64,000 bases of DNA, taken from positions 5,148,146-5,212,145 of the forward strand of contig JAESIW010000137.1 in assembly GCA_016802295.1 (NCBI GenBank). Reading direction: 5' to 3'. The translations under genes and the position numbers were made by a program. The DNA is from Brachionus rotundiformis. Lineage: Eukaryota; Rotifera; Eurotatoria; Ploima; Brachionidae. This document shows, piece by piece, positions 36,072 to 48,900 of the stretch; positions within the stretch are counted from its first letter, which is position 1, and every line of letters starts with the position of its first letter. Below the pieces are notes generated by a model. It was not told the origin of the DNA and did not search any database. It saw only the letters and a list, made by a program, of their open reading frames with translations.

Positions 36072-39000
36072 ATGGCTGAAAATGATCCAGTTCTCATTGT
36101 AATTTTTAGTTTTTTGTCAAAATTTAAATAATATTCAAATGTCTTTGTAGGGTCAAATTTTATATTATATGCGTGAAGGTTATTATAATACCGCAGTTAA
36201 AGTTATCAGTCATGGCTTAAGAAACTACATTAATGATAATATTCTGAAATTTTATTATTGTATTGCTCTTATGCTTCAGGATAAAAATTATGAGGCCGTA
36301 AAGGAGCTTGATTCATTGAAAAACCGCGAATATGTGTCCTTAGGTTCAATGATTGCTTTAGTTTATGCTCATAAAAAGTTCCAGTCCCAAGACAGGGAAG
36401 CTATAGTGGAACTCGATGCAAAAATTAAAGAAACTCGACGCAAAGCAGATGAGAAATCATTATACTATGCAGGTTATTTTTGGTACTCGGTCAACCGACC
36501 TGACAAGGCAAAAGAGTATATTGACCGAGGTCTTAAACAAAACGATTCATTTTGCCAAGTAAAACCATAAAAATTTTGAAATTAAAAATTTTAAAAAAAA
36601 TTTATACAAGAATTTATGTGTACGGGGATGGATCGAAATTTTGACAGATCCAAAAAAAGCCCTCATTTATTTCGAGAAATCTTTAAGTGTAGAGTCGAAA
36701 TTTTTCGACGCCATGCTTGGAATGTCAAAAGGAAAAGAAATATTGAACCAGTTCTCTCAGGCTTTGGATTGTGTGAACCGAATTCTAGTTAATAATGCCA
36801 ATTTGGTTGGAATTGTGGTCGAAAAAATGAAACTCCAATTGTGCTCCCAAGATTGGGATCAATGCAATGAAGTGTCGCTTAGGGCTCTTTCATTAGATTC
36901 TGAATGTCTAGAGGCGTTTAGATATCAAATATTAGAACTTTTATGTAGAGATGGCAGATATGCAGATGCAGCTGATGGAATCGCCAATCTTTTGAAAAAG
37001 ATAGAAAAAAATGAGCCAAATAGCCATGGTTTGTATTATGATTACTCTAAAGTATTTGCAAGAGTGGTAAGTTAATATTAAAAATATTTATTCAAAAATT
37101 TTTTTCCCAAATTTATTTAGTGTGGTAGAAGTGGAATTGTTCTTAAAGAGACCGAAAAATACCTGGAAAAGGCCATTCAATTAGACAATGAAAATATGAC
37201 TTATTTAATTGAACTAGGGGCACAAAAAATTGCTCAAGAAAAATATAAAGATGCGATTAAATGCTTTAATGGTGTTCTAAAAAAGGACGAATCAAATATT
37301 CCAGCATTGCTTGGTAAGTTAAAATGCCAAATGTATGAGGAAAATTTGGAAGATGTTGGGCAACAATTGGAATTCCTGGGTGAAACCATGGAAAATATAA
37401 GCAGTCATCCGGAATTTCCTTATTTAAAGGCTATTTTTAATAAAAAAATAAATAATATTGAGAAAAATGTGAAATTAATCGACGAAGCAATTACGACTCA
37501 TTTCAAAGCTTTGAAAGTAAGGTTTTATTTTTATTTCTTATCTAAAAATTTGGTTTAGGGCTTACCTTTGGGAAAAAGTTATTTTTATAATCTGAATCCA
37601 GATTTTGTACTCGAATTGGTAAAAGAATACATGGCGTTCGCTCCATCGACAGTAAGTGAAAAAATATTTATTATAGACCTTTAATATATAAATGATTATT
37701 AATTGAATATTAATAATTAGTCTTTTTTAATTTTTTTAAAAATAAATTTTTGTTTACTAACAAAAAAAATATTTGTTCAAAATAAAATTAATTTCCGTAT
37801 AAAAACGCAGCCAAGAGTTATTTTTCAAATTATTAAAATAGAACATAAAATTATTGCTAAGAATATATTTTTTTCTATTTTTCTATAAAATATAATTCAA
37901 CGTTAACTTTGATTAATAGCCTTTGGAAGATGGACAACCAATTAATTCTATTTTGAAAAAATGTGCTGCAATTTTGGAACCATTAACCAAAGCCGTTCCG
38001 GGTTTGATTCATGGTATTTACTTTTTGGCAAAAGTAAAATACATTTCTGGCGACATTGATCCAGCTAAGCTAAATCTACAGCGTATTTTAGACAAAGATC
38101 CGTCTTATTCGGATGCTCACATTCTAATGGCACAAGTAGACCAAATAATCATGCTAATTAATTTTTAAAATTATTTTCCATACAAAGATTAACCTGAGAA
38201 ATAACGATTTTAAAGCAGCTAACCAGTCTTTAGAGTATGGTTTAAGCTACAACTTTTCAATTAAAAATCATCCTACATACCACTTAATAAAATCTCGCAT
38301 CTACAAACAACAAGGAAATGTACAAGAAGCTTTGAAGACTCTTGTTTTAGCTATGCAACTACCTGGAGTGAAGCATCAATCTAAAACTACTAATGAGATA
38401 ACAATTCAAGACAGGGCTTCGGTATATCTCGAATTGTCTGAAATGTACCTTTTAAATAAGCTCCAGGTTTATTTTAATTTTTTTTAATTTAATCAGTTAA
38501 TTTAATATTTAATTAAGCATGAAGCAACAAAAATAATTCAAGATGCGATAAATGAATTCAAAGGTACCAGTGAAGAAACTCGAATATCTGTTGCAAATGT
38601 TGATCTGTTATTGAACCGTGGTGATGTTGATAATGCCTTGGCAATTTTAAAAAAAATCGAACCATCTCAACCGTACTATGTTGAAGCTAGAGAAAAAATG
38701 GCTAAAATATACTTGAATAATCGTAAGGACAAGCGTCTTTATATTGCCACATATAAGTAAGTAGAAACTAAGAAAACCAATTTAAATTTTACATTGAACT
38801 TTTATTTATAGGGAGTTGGCGGAAAAATTCCAGAACCCAAATACTTTTATTTTGTTGGGTGATGCTTATATGGATATAGTGGAGCCAGAAAAAGCAGTAG
38901 AAGTTTATGAAACAGCTTTGGTGAAGAATCCCAAAGATGCAGCTTTGGCAAGAAAAATTGGTCAAGCCTTGATTAAATCACATCAGTACACCAAAGCTAT

Positions 39001-41940
39001 TAGCTATTATAATGCTGCATTGAAGTCTGGGCACCAAAATTTACTTCGTTATGATCTTGCCGAGCTATTTAATAAACTTAATCAATTGGATAATGCGGAA
39101 AAAGTTATATCCGAAGCTTTGGCTGAAATTAGTAATTGAATAAATCTATTAAAGTGGATAAAAGAATTTAATTTTTTTTGTTTAAGATGCTGATCCAGAA
39201 TATCTCACCATGGTCTCTAAGTGCTATCTTCTTGCCTATGACATAAATTCAAAGCGGAATCGTTCTGACTTATTGCTAACCTCTCTCGAAAAATCCAAAG
39301 AGTTTCAATTGAAAGCAATTAAACGAGCTCAAGTTGAAAATCCGGACATTGTTGAAGAATTAAAAAAAAATTTAGTCAAGTAAGAAAATATTTTTAAAAA
39401 GGCGTGATTTTATTTATCTTTAAAAAGTATAATAAATATTGAATTATTGATTATATTTTTCTGCAAAAATCAAGATTTTTAACATTTTGTTCATTAAAAG
39501 TTAAAAGCTGAAATTTATTTTTTTTAAAATTAAATTATTTATAATTTAAGTTAGAAAAGTAAATATTTTTTTAAAATTAAAACAAAGTATTCAAAATGTC
39601 AAATAAATAATTTATATTTTTAAAAAGAGTAAAGCTAAAGCATATCAACCAATTCAAAAAAAGATATAACTCCATCTGTTTCACTGTAGAGAGATTATCC
39701 CAACCTTGGAAGCTTACGAAAGGCACGATCTTTGGAATTTTGTCCAGAATAAGATAAGATTTTAAATAAAAGAAAGTTAATCTTCTTAAGAAGTTTTCCT
39801 ATCATGAACAATTTGATAATCTCACCTATCATCATTTATTCGCTTAGGGTCAGCAGACCTAATTAATAGAGATAATCATTGTAGCCATGTTAACTTTTGG
39901 CTGAAGTTTGGTAGTAAGGCTTTTTACTTTTTGTTGGATAAAATCAGCCGATTCCAAATATTGGAAAGAATGGAAAAAAGTTTCTTGAACATACTTTTGT
40001 TCTAAAATTTAGATGTTTTCTTCAACTAGCCTAAGAGTGAAACGAACTAGTTAGCTTGAACTTTGTTCTGTTTCCACAAGTTGAGATTGCGCAATAAGAT
40101 AACTCCTTAGTATTTCTCTTTGGTTTTGACCTGATACTGAGTCTTGAACCATTCTGAAAATGCAAATAAATTTGTTGGAACAGATTTGATTCCTAATTGT
40201 CGATGATTCCAGTTGCTTTTCAAATATTTAAAAATTTTATTTGTTGAATTAAACTGTTATCTGTTTTTTTTTTAATTTATTTAATTATTTAATTTTATAG
40301 GATTCAAAAGAAATTTTTCGAGCATCATGCAGAAAGTAAAGATTACAATTCTGCTGAAAAAGCTCTTAAAGAAGCAATTTTACAAGACGAAAGTGACAAA
40401 GAAGTAAATTTAAATTTTAAATATTTTATTGTTCTGTAGGCTTTTTTTATATTCAAGGCACAATTAATGCTAGCAGAGCATTATTTGAAAACAGAAAATT
40501 TGGAAACTTGTACTCAATTATGTAATCATTTGAATAAAACAATGTCTGATCCGGACGTCCAAATCCTTGCTGTATTAACCATGAAATATTTTCCATAGTT
40601 TATAAACTCATTTAATCTTAAGATTTTGGCAAATTTGAATTTTAAAAAAGGAGATGTTGAAGCCGGAACAGCTCATTTTAAAGCTTTGTTTGAAAAAAAG
40701 CCAGATCATTATGATGCTTTGTGTACAATGATCAAATTTTTATACCGAGCTGGAAAAATTGAAGACGCCAAAGAATTTTTTGATAAAATAGACAAAGAAT
40801 TTCCTAAAGCTCCCACCGAGCCTGGTTATAACTTTGCCATGGGCACATTTTACCAGTAAGTAAAAAAATTCTTAGTAGAAAAAAAAGCTAATGTATTTAA
40901 TTAGACTATCTTCGAAGCCTACTGAGGCTCTAAAATACTTCAATAAATGCCGAGGAGACAAGACATTTGGAAAAATAGCATCTTTGATAATGGCTGAGTT
41001 GTGTCTAAATCCTGATAATGAAATTCGTTTTGAGGAAAATTGGAGAAAAAATAGCTTGAAGTATCGAATGATTAATTAATTTTAATTTTTGTTTAATTTT
41101 TTTTAAGCCAAAAACAAGACTCTTCAAAAATAGCTCAAGAAACAGCGATAAGGCTTTTACAAACTTCGCAAGAGAAGCCAAATGACTTGAAATTTAAAAT
41201 AATGGAAAATTATTGTATATTGCATTCAAATGATAAAGCATCATTGGAAAAAGCATTGGAAAATTTTATTCAATTGGAAAACACTCATGTAATTATTTAC
41301 TCAAATTCTATTACAAATAATTAATTTAAACAAAAAATATTGAAGAAAGATCATCCAAGCGTGCTAAAAGGTATAGCTGAATGCTACATGCTACTCAGGC
41401 AAGTGCCAAAAGCTAGAAACTATCTGAAACGAGCATGGACAATACCATGGAGCTCAGAAGACGCGGATGATTTGGAAAAATGCTGGTTACTTCTGGCTGC
41501 TACTTATATGAGTGTAAAAAAGATAAAATTTTTAAAATTGAAGATAAATTTAAATTATTTAATTAGAATGGCAAATATGACCAAGCTCAGGAATGCTGTA
41601 AAAAGTGTCTTGATTATAATAAAAGCTGCCCTAAAGCTTATGAATTTATGGGCACAATACTAGAGCGGGAAGCGGCATATAAAGACGCATCGGATTATTA
41701 CTACAAGGCATGGACATTTGGAAATAAAAATCAGCCAAATGTTGGCTTTAAATTAGCATTCAACTACCTAAAAGATAAAAAATACATCGAAGCAATTGAC
41801 ATTGCTCATTATGTAATGTTTTTTTTATTGATATAATTTTTTATTTAAAAAAAATTTTTTAGGTTATTGAGAAGTTTCCAGATTTTCCAAAAATACGCAA
41901 AGAAATATTAGAGAAGGCCAGACAAAGTTATAGAACTTAA
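36072..41940 (+). CDS. TTC21B: Tetratricopeptide repeat protein 21B / IFT139, retrograde intraflagellar transport
   Basis: IFT139 is a peripheral subunit of the IFT-A complex, needed for retrograde transport in cilia. Eighteen exons join in frame to 1301 residues (human TTC21B about 1316): 36072-36098, 36151-36558, 36611-37066, 37121-37516, 37559-37651, 37920-38135, 38188-38466, 38518-38756, 38812-39131, 39187-39379, 40301-40403, 40458-40571, 40623-40855, 40905-41060, 41108-41288, 41346-41513, 41567-41812 and 41863-41940. The protein is TPR repeats throughout. Family-specific blocks include KMKLQLCSQDWDQ, VPGLIHGIYFLAKVKYISGD, EAREKMAKIYLNNRKDKRLY, LLGDAYMDIVEPEKAVEVYE, IMENYCILHSNDKASLEKAL, VGFKLAFNYLKDKKYIEAID and FPKIRKEILEKARQS at the C-terminus. 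The first exon is only nine codons. Most introns are 41-56 nt, but the 921-nt intron at 39380-40300 contains foreign-looking sequence. Confidence 0.95.
39640..40235 (-). mobile_element. Probable decayed transposable element in an IFT139 intron
   Basis: Within a 921-nt intron, about 600 bases are clearly richer in G+C and less repetitive than the flanks. Read on the minus strand they give several open pieces of 30-48 codons in different frames, separated by stops. One contains NWNHRQLGIKSVPTNLFAFS, others REILRSYLIAQSQLVETEQ and LLKKINFLLFKILSYSGQNS. The composition is protein-like and the frames are broken, which suggests a dead coding transposon. I cannot name the family and see no terminal repeats. 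Confidence 0.35.
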
Positions 41941-42858
41941 AGCTTAACATAAAATTAACTTTCAAAATATTACTTTAAATAAAATTTTTTAAAAAGGTGG
42001 CTTAAAAAAATTTTTAGCGTTTTTTTTTTTCTTTTATTCACTGTATCTTAATTAAATTAATAAAACCTCCAGCCACTATAAAAAAGTTTATTCATTTTTA
42101 TTAAGGGCTTTGATAATTTCTTCTCAGTCAAATTAAAAATGAATAAAATTTTTAATGCTTGTTATAATTAAAATAATTTTTATCAAAAAATCTATTTGTT
42201 AGTTTCATCAAATAACTATTTACCAATAATCAATTAATTTTGCTGTGCATTATTGGCCGTCATACTAAATTAAACTTACAATAGAACCTTAATATAAAGA
42301 TAACGAGCCATTATTATATTTCTAAAACATTAAAGCATATTGATAAATATTTCTTTTTTAAAGAGACAATAAACTCCTCTTTAGAATAATTTTTAAAAGT
42401 TATTTTTTAAAAAATGAGCATTTTATTTAATTTTTTTAAAATTTGCTTAAATTCTGAATATTTCAGTAGTTAATTAATTTTGTTTTTTTTAGTAAACTAA
42501 CTAAATGAAGCTTTTGTAAGAAAAAATGTAAGTTAATTATATCTTTTTGTAATTAATAATAAATTATATTAATAAACAAATATCGAAACATTGTTCAAAT
42601 AGCTCAGTTAAAAGTTATTTCTAATTTTCTCAATATTAATTTTATCAAAAACAAATATTGTAACTAATAAATTTTACATTTTTGCTTTGGTTGTTTGTAA
42701 AAAAGATATATAAACCATTTTTCTAATCGTTGTCAAACAATTTAGAATAATCGACTGGAATTTTTTATTCTAATTTCTAAAAACAGAAGAAAAATATCTT
42801 TCTTACATAACATTTTTTAAGATTTTTCAGCTAAAATTTTTTAGATTCTCTGTGAGAA
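41941..42858. other. Intergenic spacer
   Basis: AT-rich spacer after IFT139. AATAAA near 41977 should end the IFT139 transcript. No coding potential seen. Confidence 0.55.
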
Positions 42859-43719
42859 ATGGATCTAGAAAAACAGCCTGTCACAGCATTTGATGAAGTT
42901 TATCGAGCATCAAACGAAAACTTCAAGCGCTATTCCACTAGGCTTTCATATTCTAAATCGATAAACTCAAGCTTGACAACCACTTCATCAAAATTTGCTG
43001 ATAGTGTTCCAAAGACCAGCTCGCAAATTTCAAAAACTCAGACAGGAGTCAGACATATCAACATCAAGTTTCTAGTTCCATTGAATCCAAGGCCTGCAAG
43101 TGTCACCCTAAAAGAATTAAACGTGGAAAAAATTTCCTTAAAGCCTCGTAAAATAGTATACAAAGATAAATCAGAACAGGTATTGGCAAAAAATCAACCA
43201 AATAGAGAGTCAAAGATTCATAGTAAAAGAAACAGAAAAGATAAATTTTCCAGGTCCTATCCAACTGTTTCAGTTTTAAAATCTGATAAAAAACCTAGAG
43301 AAAAAAGAAATAATTTAAAGACCCGTTTTGATGAGAGCGAAAATTTTAAAAGACATTGCTATGATAAATTCATTCCAGAATTGGACAATGGATTTGAATC
43401 AATGCGTATTGATTTGAATAGCTTAGAAAAAGATGATTTTGATTGTAAATGTAAAGAAAAATTGTCGACTGTGACAGTTGGCTCACTTTTTGAATCAAAT
43501 GAAATGATTATTGACAATTTATATGAGTCTATAAACACCAACGACAATGCTCTGGTAAACATAATTGACGTAATTCGGGTTCTTAACACTTGGAATAAAG
43601 TGAACCGAAATCAGTATACTCACAACAATTTGAAAATGTTCCTAAAATCAATCGCTAACAGCGGCTTCATTGACTATGAACAATTTAAATCAGCATTTTT
43701 ATTTAATTTATTAAATTAA
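42859..43719 (+). CDS. Uncharacterised basic protein, single exon
   Basis: I do not recognise this gene. It is one uninterrupted exon of 286 codons with an ATG start (MDLEKQPVTA) and codon use like its neighbours, so it is probably real. Residues 1-65 are Ser/Thr-rich. Residues 85-160 are strongly basic (clusters such as KRNRKDK and KKPREKRNN) and could bind nucleic acid, microtubules or membranes. The last 60 residues look folded: NALVNIIDVIRVLNTWNK, then MFLKSIANSGFIDYEQFKSA, which resembles a degenerate EF-hand (helix, short loop with G-F-I-D, helix) lacking most of the Ca2+-binding side chains. There is no signal peptide or membrane segment. It stands alone between IFT139 and UBL5 on the same strand. 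Confidence 0.65.
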   Translation: MDLEKQPVTAFDEVYRASNENFKRYSTRLSYSKSINSSLTTTSSKFADSVPKTSSQISKTQTGVRHINIKFLVPLNPRPASVTLKELNVEKISLKPRKIVYKDKSEQVLAKNQPNRESKIHSKRNRKDKFSRSYPTVSVLKSDKKPREKRNNLKTRFDESENFKRHCYDKFIPELDNGFESMRIDLNSLEKDDFDCKCKEKLSTVTVGSLFESNEMIIDNLYESINTNDNALVNIIDVIRVLNTWNKVNRNQYTHNNLKMFLKSIANSGFIDYEQFKSAFLFNLLN

Positions 43720-45511
43720 ATTTTATATTATTGATTATTAGATTTATTAAGATTACCGAAAATTTAATTTCGATAAACTTAATTTAAATTAAAATTACAA
43801 ATAAAAATGCTTAGTTTAGAAATGATATTTTATTTAAAGTTTAAAAATAAAATATTTTTTTAAAGTAAAAATAATGCCTTATTTTCTAAAGTATTTATCG
43901 TAGTATCTATAAAAACTTGGTGGTAAATAAATGCTTTATAAAATTACTTAAATGTTATTACTATTTACCGTATGACGTTTAAGTAATTACGTATGTCTTT
44001 ATATACGGATTTTATAGTCACCAGTCATAAGTCAAGTCAATTAAATGACTTGAATTAAATAACTAGTCTAAAACGACAATTATTTATTAATTTTTCGTTT
44101 TTAATGAAAATTTAAATGTAAAACTAAGGTTTTTTAAATTTTGAAAAAATTTATCATTTATTTGCAAATTATAAGTAATTTACTTGATTTCAAAAAAAAA
44201 AGAAAATAAGTCAAGTCACAACTTTAACTTAAACTCTGACTTAAAAAAAAGTCTGAATTAAACGCTATTATAAATTTATTATAATGTCAATTCTTATTTA
44301 CAAAATAATAATAATTATGAAAATAATACAGCATTAGACCCACGGAATGAGAATATATTTTGTCGCGCTGTGGTAGCTTTCAATTTAGAAAAAAAAGAAA
44401 ATTTATTTTAAAGAAATTTATTCTCAAAATTAAATAAAACAAAATGTTCAAAAAATTTATATTTAAATCAAAAATTGTCAAATGCAAGTTATCTGCATTT
44501 TAAAACATCATCAAATCAGCTTTACAATGATAATTGTGTTCATTTTTTTCTATTTTTTAAATTAATTTAATAAAAAAATTAATTTTAATTAATAATTAAG
44601 TAAAAAAGGCTGATTTTTTTTACAGAATTAATTAAATGCCAATTTAATTTACTACATTATTAAAAAAATCAAATAAAATAAAATTAAGCTAATTTTTGCG
44701 TTCATTTAATAAATCTTTGATGACATCATGTTAAAGTATAACACTTAAGTAATGCAAAATAGCTGAGAATTATATCCCTTAAAAAACCCTCGGTTCTTAA
44801 ATAATTAATCAAAGATAAATCAAGGCAGAATAAAATTTAGCTTTCAATTTTCTCTAGATATTTTACAAAGTAAATAAAATATAATTAAGTATTTAACTTT
44901 AAAATTGTTAAAATTTAAAAAAAGCTCCATCGTATGAGCAGGTGTTCATAATTATTAGCTTTTTCATGAACAACAATGATCACCAAACCATGAACATAAA
45001 ATTTGATCAAATTAATTGAATCTAGAGATACATGTCTATTGCGAAAATGCCAAAAAATCAGTAATTTACCAATGACTAAATAAAAATTCTAGATGTTTAC
45101 AATATCCAAATTTTGTCATTATTATTTTTATAATTTTATCGATTATTAATATTTCTGATTTAATTAATTTTTTAAAAATCTATTTAATAATATCAAAAAA
45201 AATTTTTTTTTTCTTTCACGGATTTGGTGGTCAAAAAGAATAAACCAGATTTTTTGACAAAAATCTCAATAGTTAATTTTTTAATTAGAATCTTTTAAGC
45301 AAATTTTTAAATTAAATAATTATACATAACTAAATTTACTTTTGAACAACTGTTTTTAAAAACAAAAATTTGCAATAAAATTTTAATAAATTAGTAAAAA
45401 AATATGCATTCATTCAATCCAATAAGTCTTAAATAATAAAACTAAACTGAATACGTATACAAAATTAAAAAATATTTATCTTTACTATTTTTCCGATCAA
45501 CAAGGACCAAA
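43720..45511. other. Intergenic region with dispersed repeat
   Basis: About 1.8 kb between the unknown gene and UBL5. It contains one copy of a dispersed repeat (44338-44489) and, just before it (44020-44230), several AAGTCAAGTC/GACTTAA-type short repeats. No gene seen. Confidence 0.55.
44338..44489 (+). repeat. Dispersed repeat, copy 1
   Basis: About 150 bases beginning ACCCACGGAA and containing TGTCGCGCTG, TAGCTTTCAATTTAG and AAATTGTCAAATGCAAGT. It recurs in inverted orientation at 55774-55927 with most positions conserved (TGTCGCGCTGTTGTAGCTTT in the second copy). Similarity starts and stops abruptly at both ends. No terminal inverted repeats or coding capacity are visible, so it may be a non-autonomous element or a fragment of a larger one. 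Confidence 0.75.
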
Positions 45512-45733
45512 ATGATTGAAATAACCTGTAATGATCGTTTGGGTAAAAAAGTTCGTGTAAAATGTAATCCCGATGACACAGTCGGTGATCTAAAAAAGCT
45601 AATTGCTGCTCAAACAGGCACAAATTGGGAGCGTATTGTTTTAAAAAAATGGTACACCATATACAAAGACCACGTCACATTAGCTGACTATGAAATCCAT
45701 GATGGAATGAATTTAGAGCTATATTACCAATAA
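45512..45733 (+). CDS. UBL5: Ubiquitin-like protein 5 (Hub1)
   Basis: UBL5/Hub1 is a ubiquitin fold that binds spliceosomal proteins non-covalently and modulates pre-mRNA splicing. The gene is a single exon of 73 codons, the exact length of the human protein, with the near-invariant blocks MIEITCNDRLGKKVRVKCNP, DTVGDLKKLIAAQTGT, LKKWYTIYKDHVTLADYEIH and DGMNLELYYQ. It ends in the characteristic di-tyrosine region (YYQ) instead of the di-glycine of conjugated ubiquitin-like proteins. The TAA stop lies inside an AATAAA hexamer at 45729-45734. GBF1 starts 175 bases downstream on the same strand. Confidence 0.98.
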   Translation: MIEITCNDRLGKKVRVKCNPDDTVGDLKKLIAAQTGTNWERIVLKKWYTIYKDHVTLADYEIHDGMNLELYYQ

Positions 45734-45734
45734 A
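45729..45734 (+). terminator. Poly(A) signal overlapping the UBL5 stop codon
   Basis: AATAAA in which the central TAA (45731-45733) is the UBL5 stop codon. If used, the 3' UTR would be only about 10-30 bases. No other AATAAA is seen in the next 40 bases. Confidence 0.45.
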
Positions 45735-45907
45735 AATATTATTTAGTCATTATAAAAAGATTTATTAAACATGTACATTAAAATAAACTAAATTTTATAA
45801 ATAAGTTTTAAATAGAATAAATTTGGTGCTAAAATACCAAGCAATTTCCTCGAATAATTAATAAAATTTTAATATTTTTAAAGTGTTGCTTTAAGATAAA
45901 CTTAGAA

Positions 45908-48900
45908 ATGAACATTGAAGCGCCCAATAATGGAATCTACACTGTCCTTGGTGAAATAAACCTTCTAATTACAAACTTAAAAAAGCCCAACAGCAAATAT
46001 TCTAATTATGTAAATATATATTAAAATTAAACAAAATACGAATTAAAAATTTTAAAAGGAAAATGTAAATGATCCGCTATTGCGGAATTTCTACGAGCTA
46101 AAGGCTCTTTTAAATGAACGCATTGATCTAAATGAAATTGATCCAAGCACTTTTCTTGGACCATTTTTAGAAGTCATAAAATCTGAGGAAACGAGTGGTC
46201 CTATTACTGGTATGGCCTTAACATCGGTTAGTAAGTTCATCTCATATGGATTAATTGGAATAAACAGCGAAACATCCTCCCAGTGTGTTCAACAGATAGC
46301 TGATTCCATTACCCATGCTCGCTTTGTTGGAACTGATTCTGCTGGCGACGAAGTTGTCCTGATGAAAATACTAAATGTCTTGAGGACTTTGATGCTCAGC
46401 TCAATTGGACTGTATCTAACAAATAGTTCAGTCTGCGAAATAATGCAGTCTTGTTTTCAAATATTTTTCGAGCATAGGCTATCAGGTAACCAATTCACGT
46501 GTACCAGACTTCCATTTATTTTTTTTTACATAGAACTTCTTCGTAGAACTGCTGAAGGTATATTGATTGACATGGTTCAATTGTTGTTTGCCAGATTACC
46601 TCAATTTAAAGATGAAATAAAATTTTCATCTTCTTTAAAGAAGTTGACTATGAAAAGCGATGCTACAAGGTCAAAAAAGAGCAAAAAAAATCGCCTTAAA
46701 CAAAAAGAGGTCCAAGAAAATAAAGAAGAGAATGAAAATGGTATAGTCCAGCCAGAAGTTGAACAGTCAAATACTGAAACCAAGACCGAGCCAGAAAATA
46801 AGGAGACTGAAGATGATGAAAAGAAAAACTTTTATTTGTCTGACTCGGCCAAAGAACGTAAGAAGTCATTCAGTGAATCGTCATCAGGTTCAAACCGAGT
46901 GGAATCTGAAGACCATAACATAGTGAGCATGTCCGAAACATCGGACTCTAATGAGAAAAAAGTCGAAAATGAACAGCAAGATACTGATTTGGAAACAAGT
47001 GGAACAAATGAAGACTCTGAATATGTTAATCCAAGAGGAGTCAGATTTGTCCAAGAAAGTTCAAGCAGTGTACATGTAGCTAGCATTCCATATGGTTTGC
47101 CATGTGTACGGGAATTGCTTCGCTTTTTAATTTCATTAATTAACTCTCGTAATTCTGAATTAATGGTTTCGATGGGTTTAAATTTAATAACTATTGCACT
47201 TGAGTCTGGCATTGACCATTTGGCATCCTATCAATCTATGCTTGCTTACGTCAAGGATGACTTGTGCAAAAATTTATACAATTTGTTATCTTCTGAAAGA
47301 TTAATGATATTTACTAATGTTTTAAGGATAAGTTTTTTTCTATTCGAAAGTTTAAGATTTCATTTGAAACTTCAATTAGAGCATTTTTTAATTAAATTAA
47401 TGGAAATTATCAAGTCTGAATCGAATCGCAATACTCAAGAACAAAAAGAAGCTATCATTGATTTTATTCTTCAAATGCTTAGGATACCAGGTTTTACTGT
47501 AGAGCTTTACATTAACTATGATTGCTCGCTAAACTGTAGCAATCTTTTTGAAGAATTGACAAAACTTTTGTCCAAGGTAATTTTTATTTTTTTTTGGACA
47601 ATTAAATTTATATTAAAAAATAATTTTAATTTGTTTAAAATAATGCTAAAATGTAAAATGAGAGTATAAAGATTTGATAGATTAAATTAAAGATACAGAA
47701 TAAATATAAGAAAATTGAGTTTGACCGCCTACTCTAGCTATTTATTTATTAATTTTATTAAGCGTTAATTCTGGCAATGTAATAAAAATTAAAAAATGTA
47801 TAAGAAAAGATATTAAACAAGTTAATCAAGTTAAATAAATAAATTAAAAAATTGAATAATTTTCTTTCATATTACAACTTTGAATTCTTTTCAATTATTA
47901 TTTAAAAAATTTTAGTTAATAAAATAAAAAATAATATAGATAAATTTTGATTACAAATTAGGAGAAGAGACTAACTCTGATAAATGAAAATTCCAAAGAT
48001 AAGATTACGCAAAGTTTTCTCATGTTTAAGGTTAAGGAATTTAAGCATTAAATAATATTTTTATTGTGACAATTTAGATTCAAAATTATATATCATCATT
48101 TAATTCAAAAAGTTTTCTTTTTATTAAACAAAAAATCAAATTTTCTTATTTAATTTAAGAATGCATTTTCGGTCCAAAGTCTTCTCACAACAAATTCACT
48201 ATCATTAAGTGCTTTATTGACAATAATTGATAATATCGAGTTGGAAAACTCAATAAAACAGAGTATTTCTGAAGAGCGTTTAAGTAGTTTTCATAAATCA
48301 CTAAATAGCATTCGAGTGCCACCATCATCTGGATACCAAGCTGCTGTGACCAAAACCAACAATACAGAATCGAAAACCCAAAATTTATACAAACCACGTG
48401 ATTCGAGTCAAAGCAAGCTTAGAATAAACAGAATGAAAATCGTAGCCGACAATTTACCTTCTCACGATCAACTGAAATCGACAAGAACCAAAAAGCGGAT
48501 CATCCTTCAGTCAATTGATTTGTTCAATTCTAGTCCTACAAAATCAATCCAATTCTTGAAAGATAACAACATTTTTTCCCAAGATGGTGAGCAATTTATC
48601 CAAGAGCTAATACGCTATCTAAAAGAAACACCTAGTCTTGACAAGAAAATAATTGGAGACTATCTAAGCAATAGGAAAAACATAGTCATATTGGAGAAGT
48701 TTATTGAATCGTTTAATTTCTCTAATCTTAGAATAGATGAGGCCCTTCGTCTTTTTTTGGAGACTTTTCGTCTTCCAGGCGAGGCACCTCTGATCTCCAA
48801 TATACTGGAAATATTCTCGCGGCATTGGCGAAAATCAAATGCGGAAATGTTCGCTAACGATGACGCGGCGTTCACACTTGCTTATGCTGTAATCATGCTC

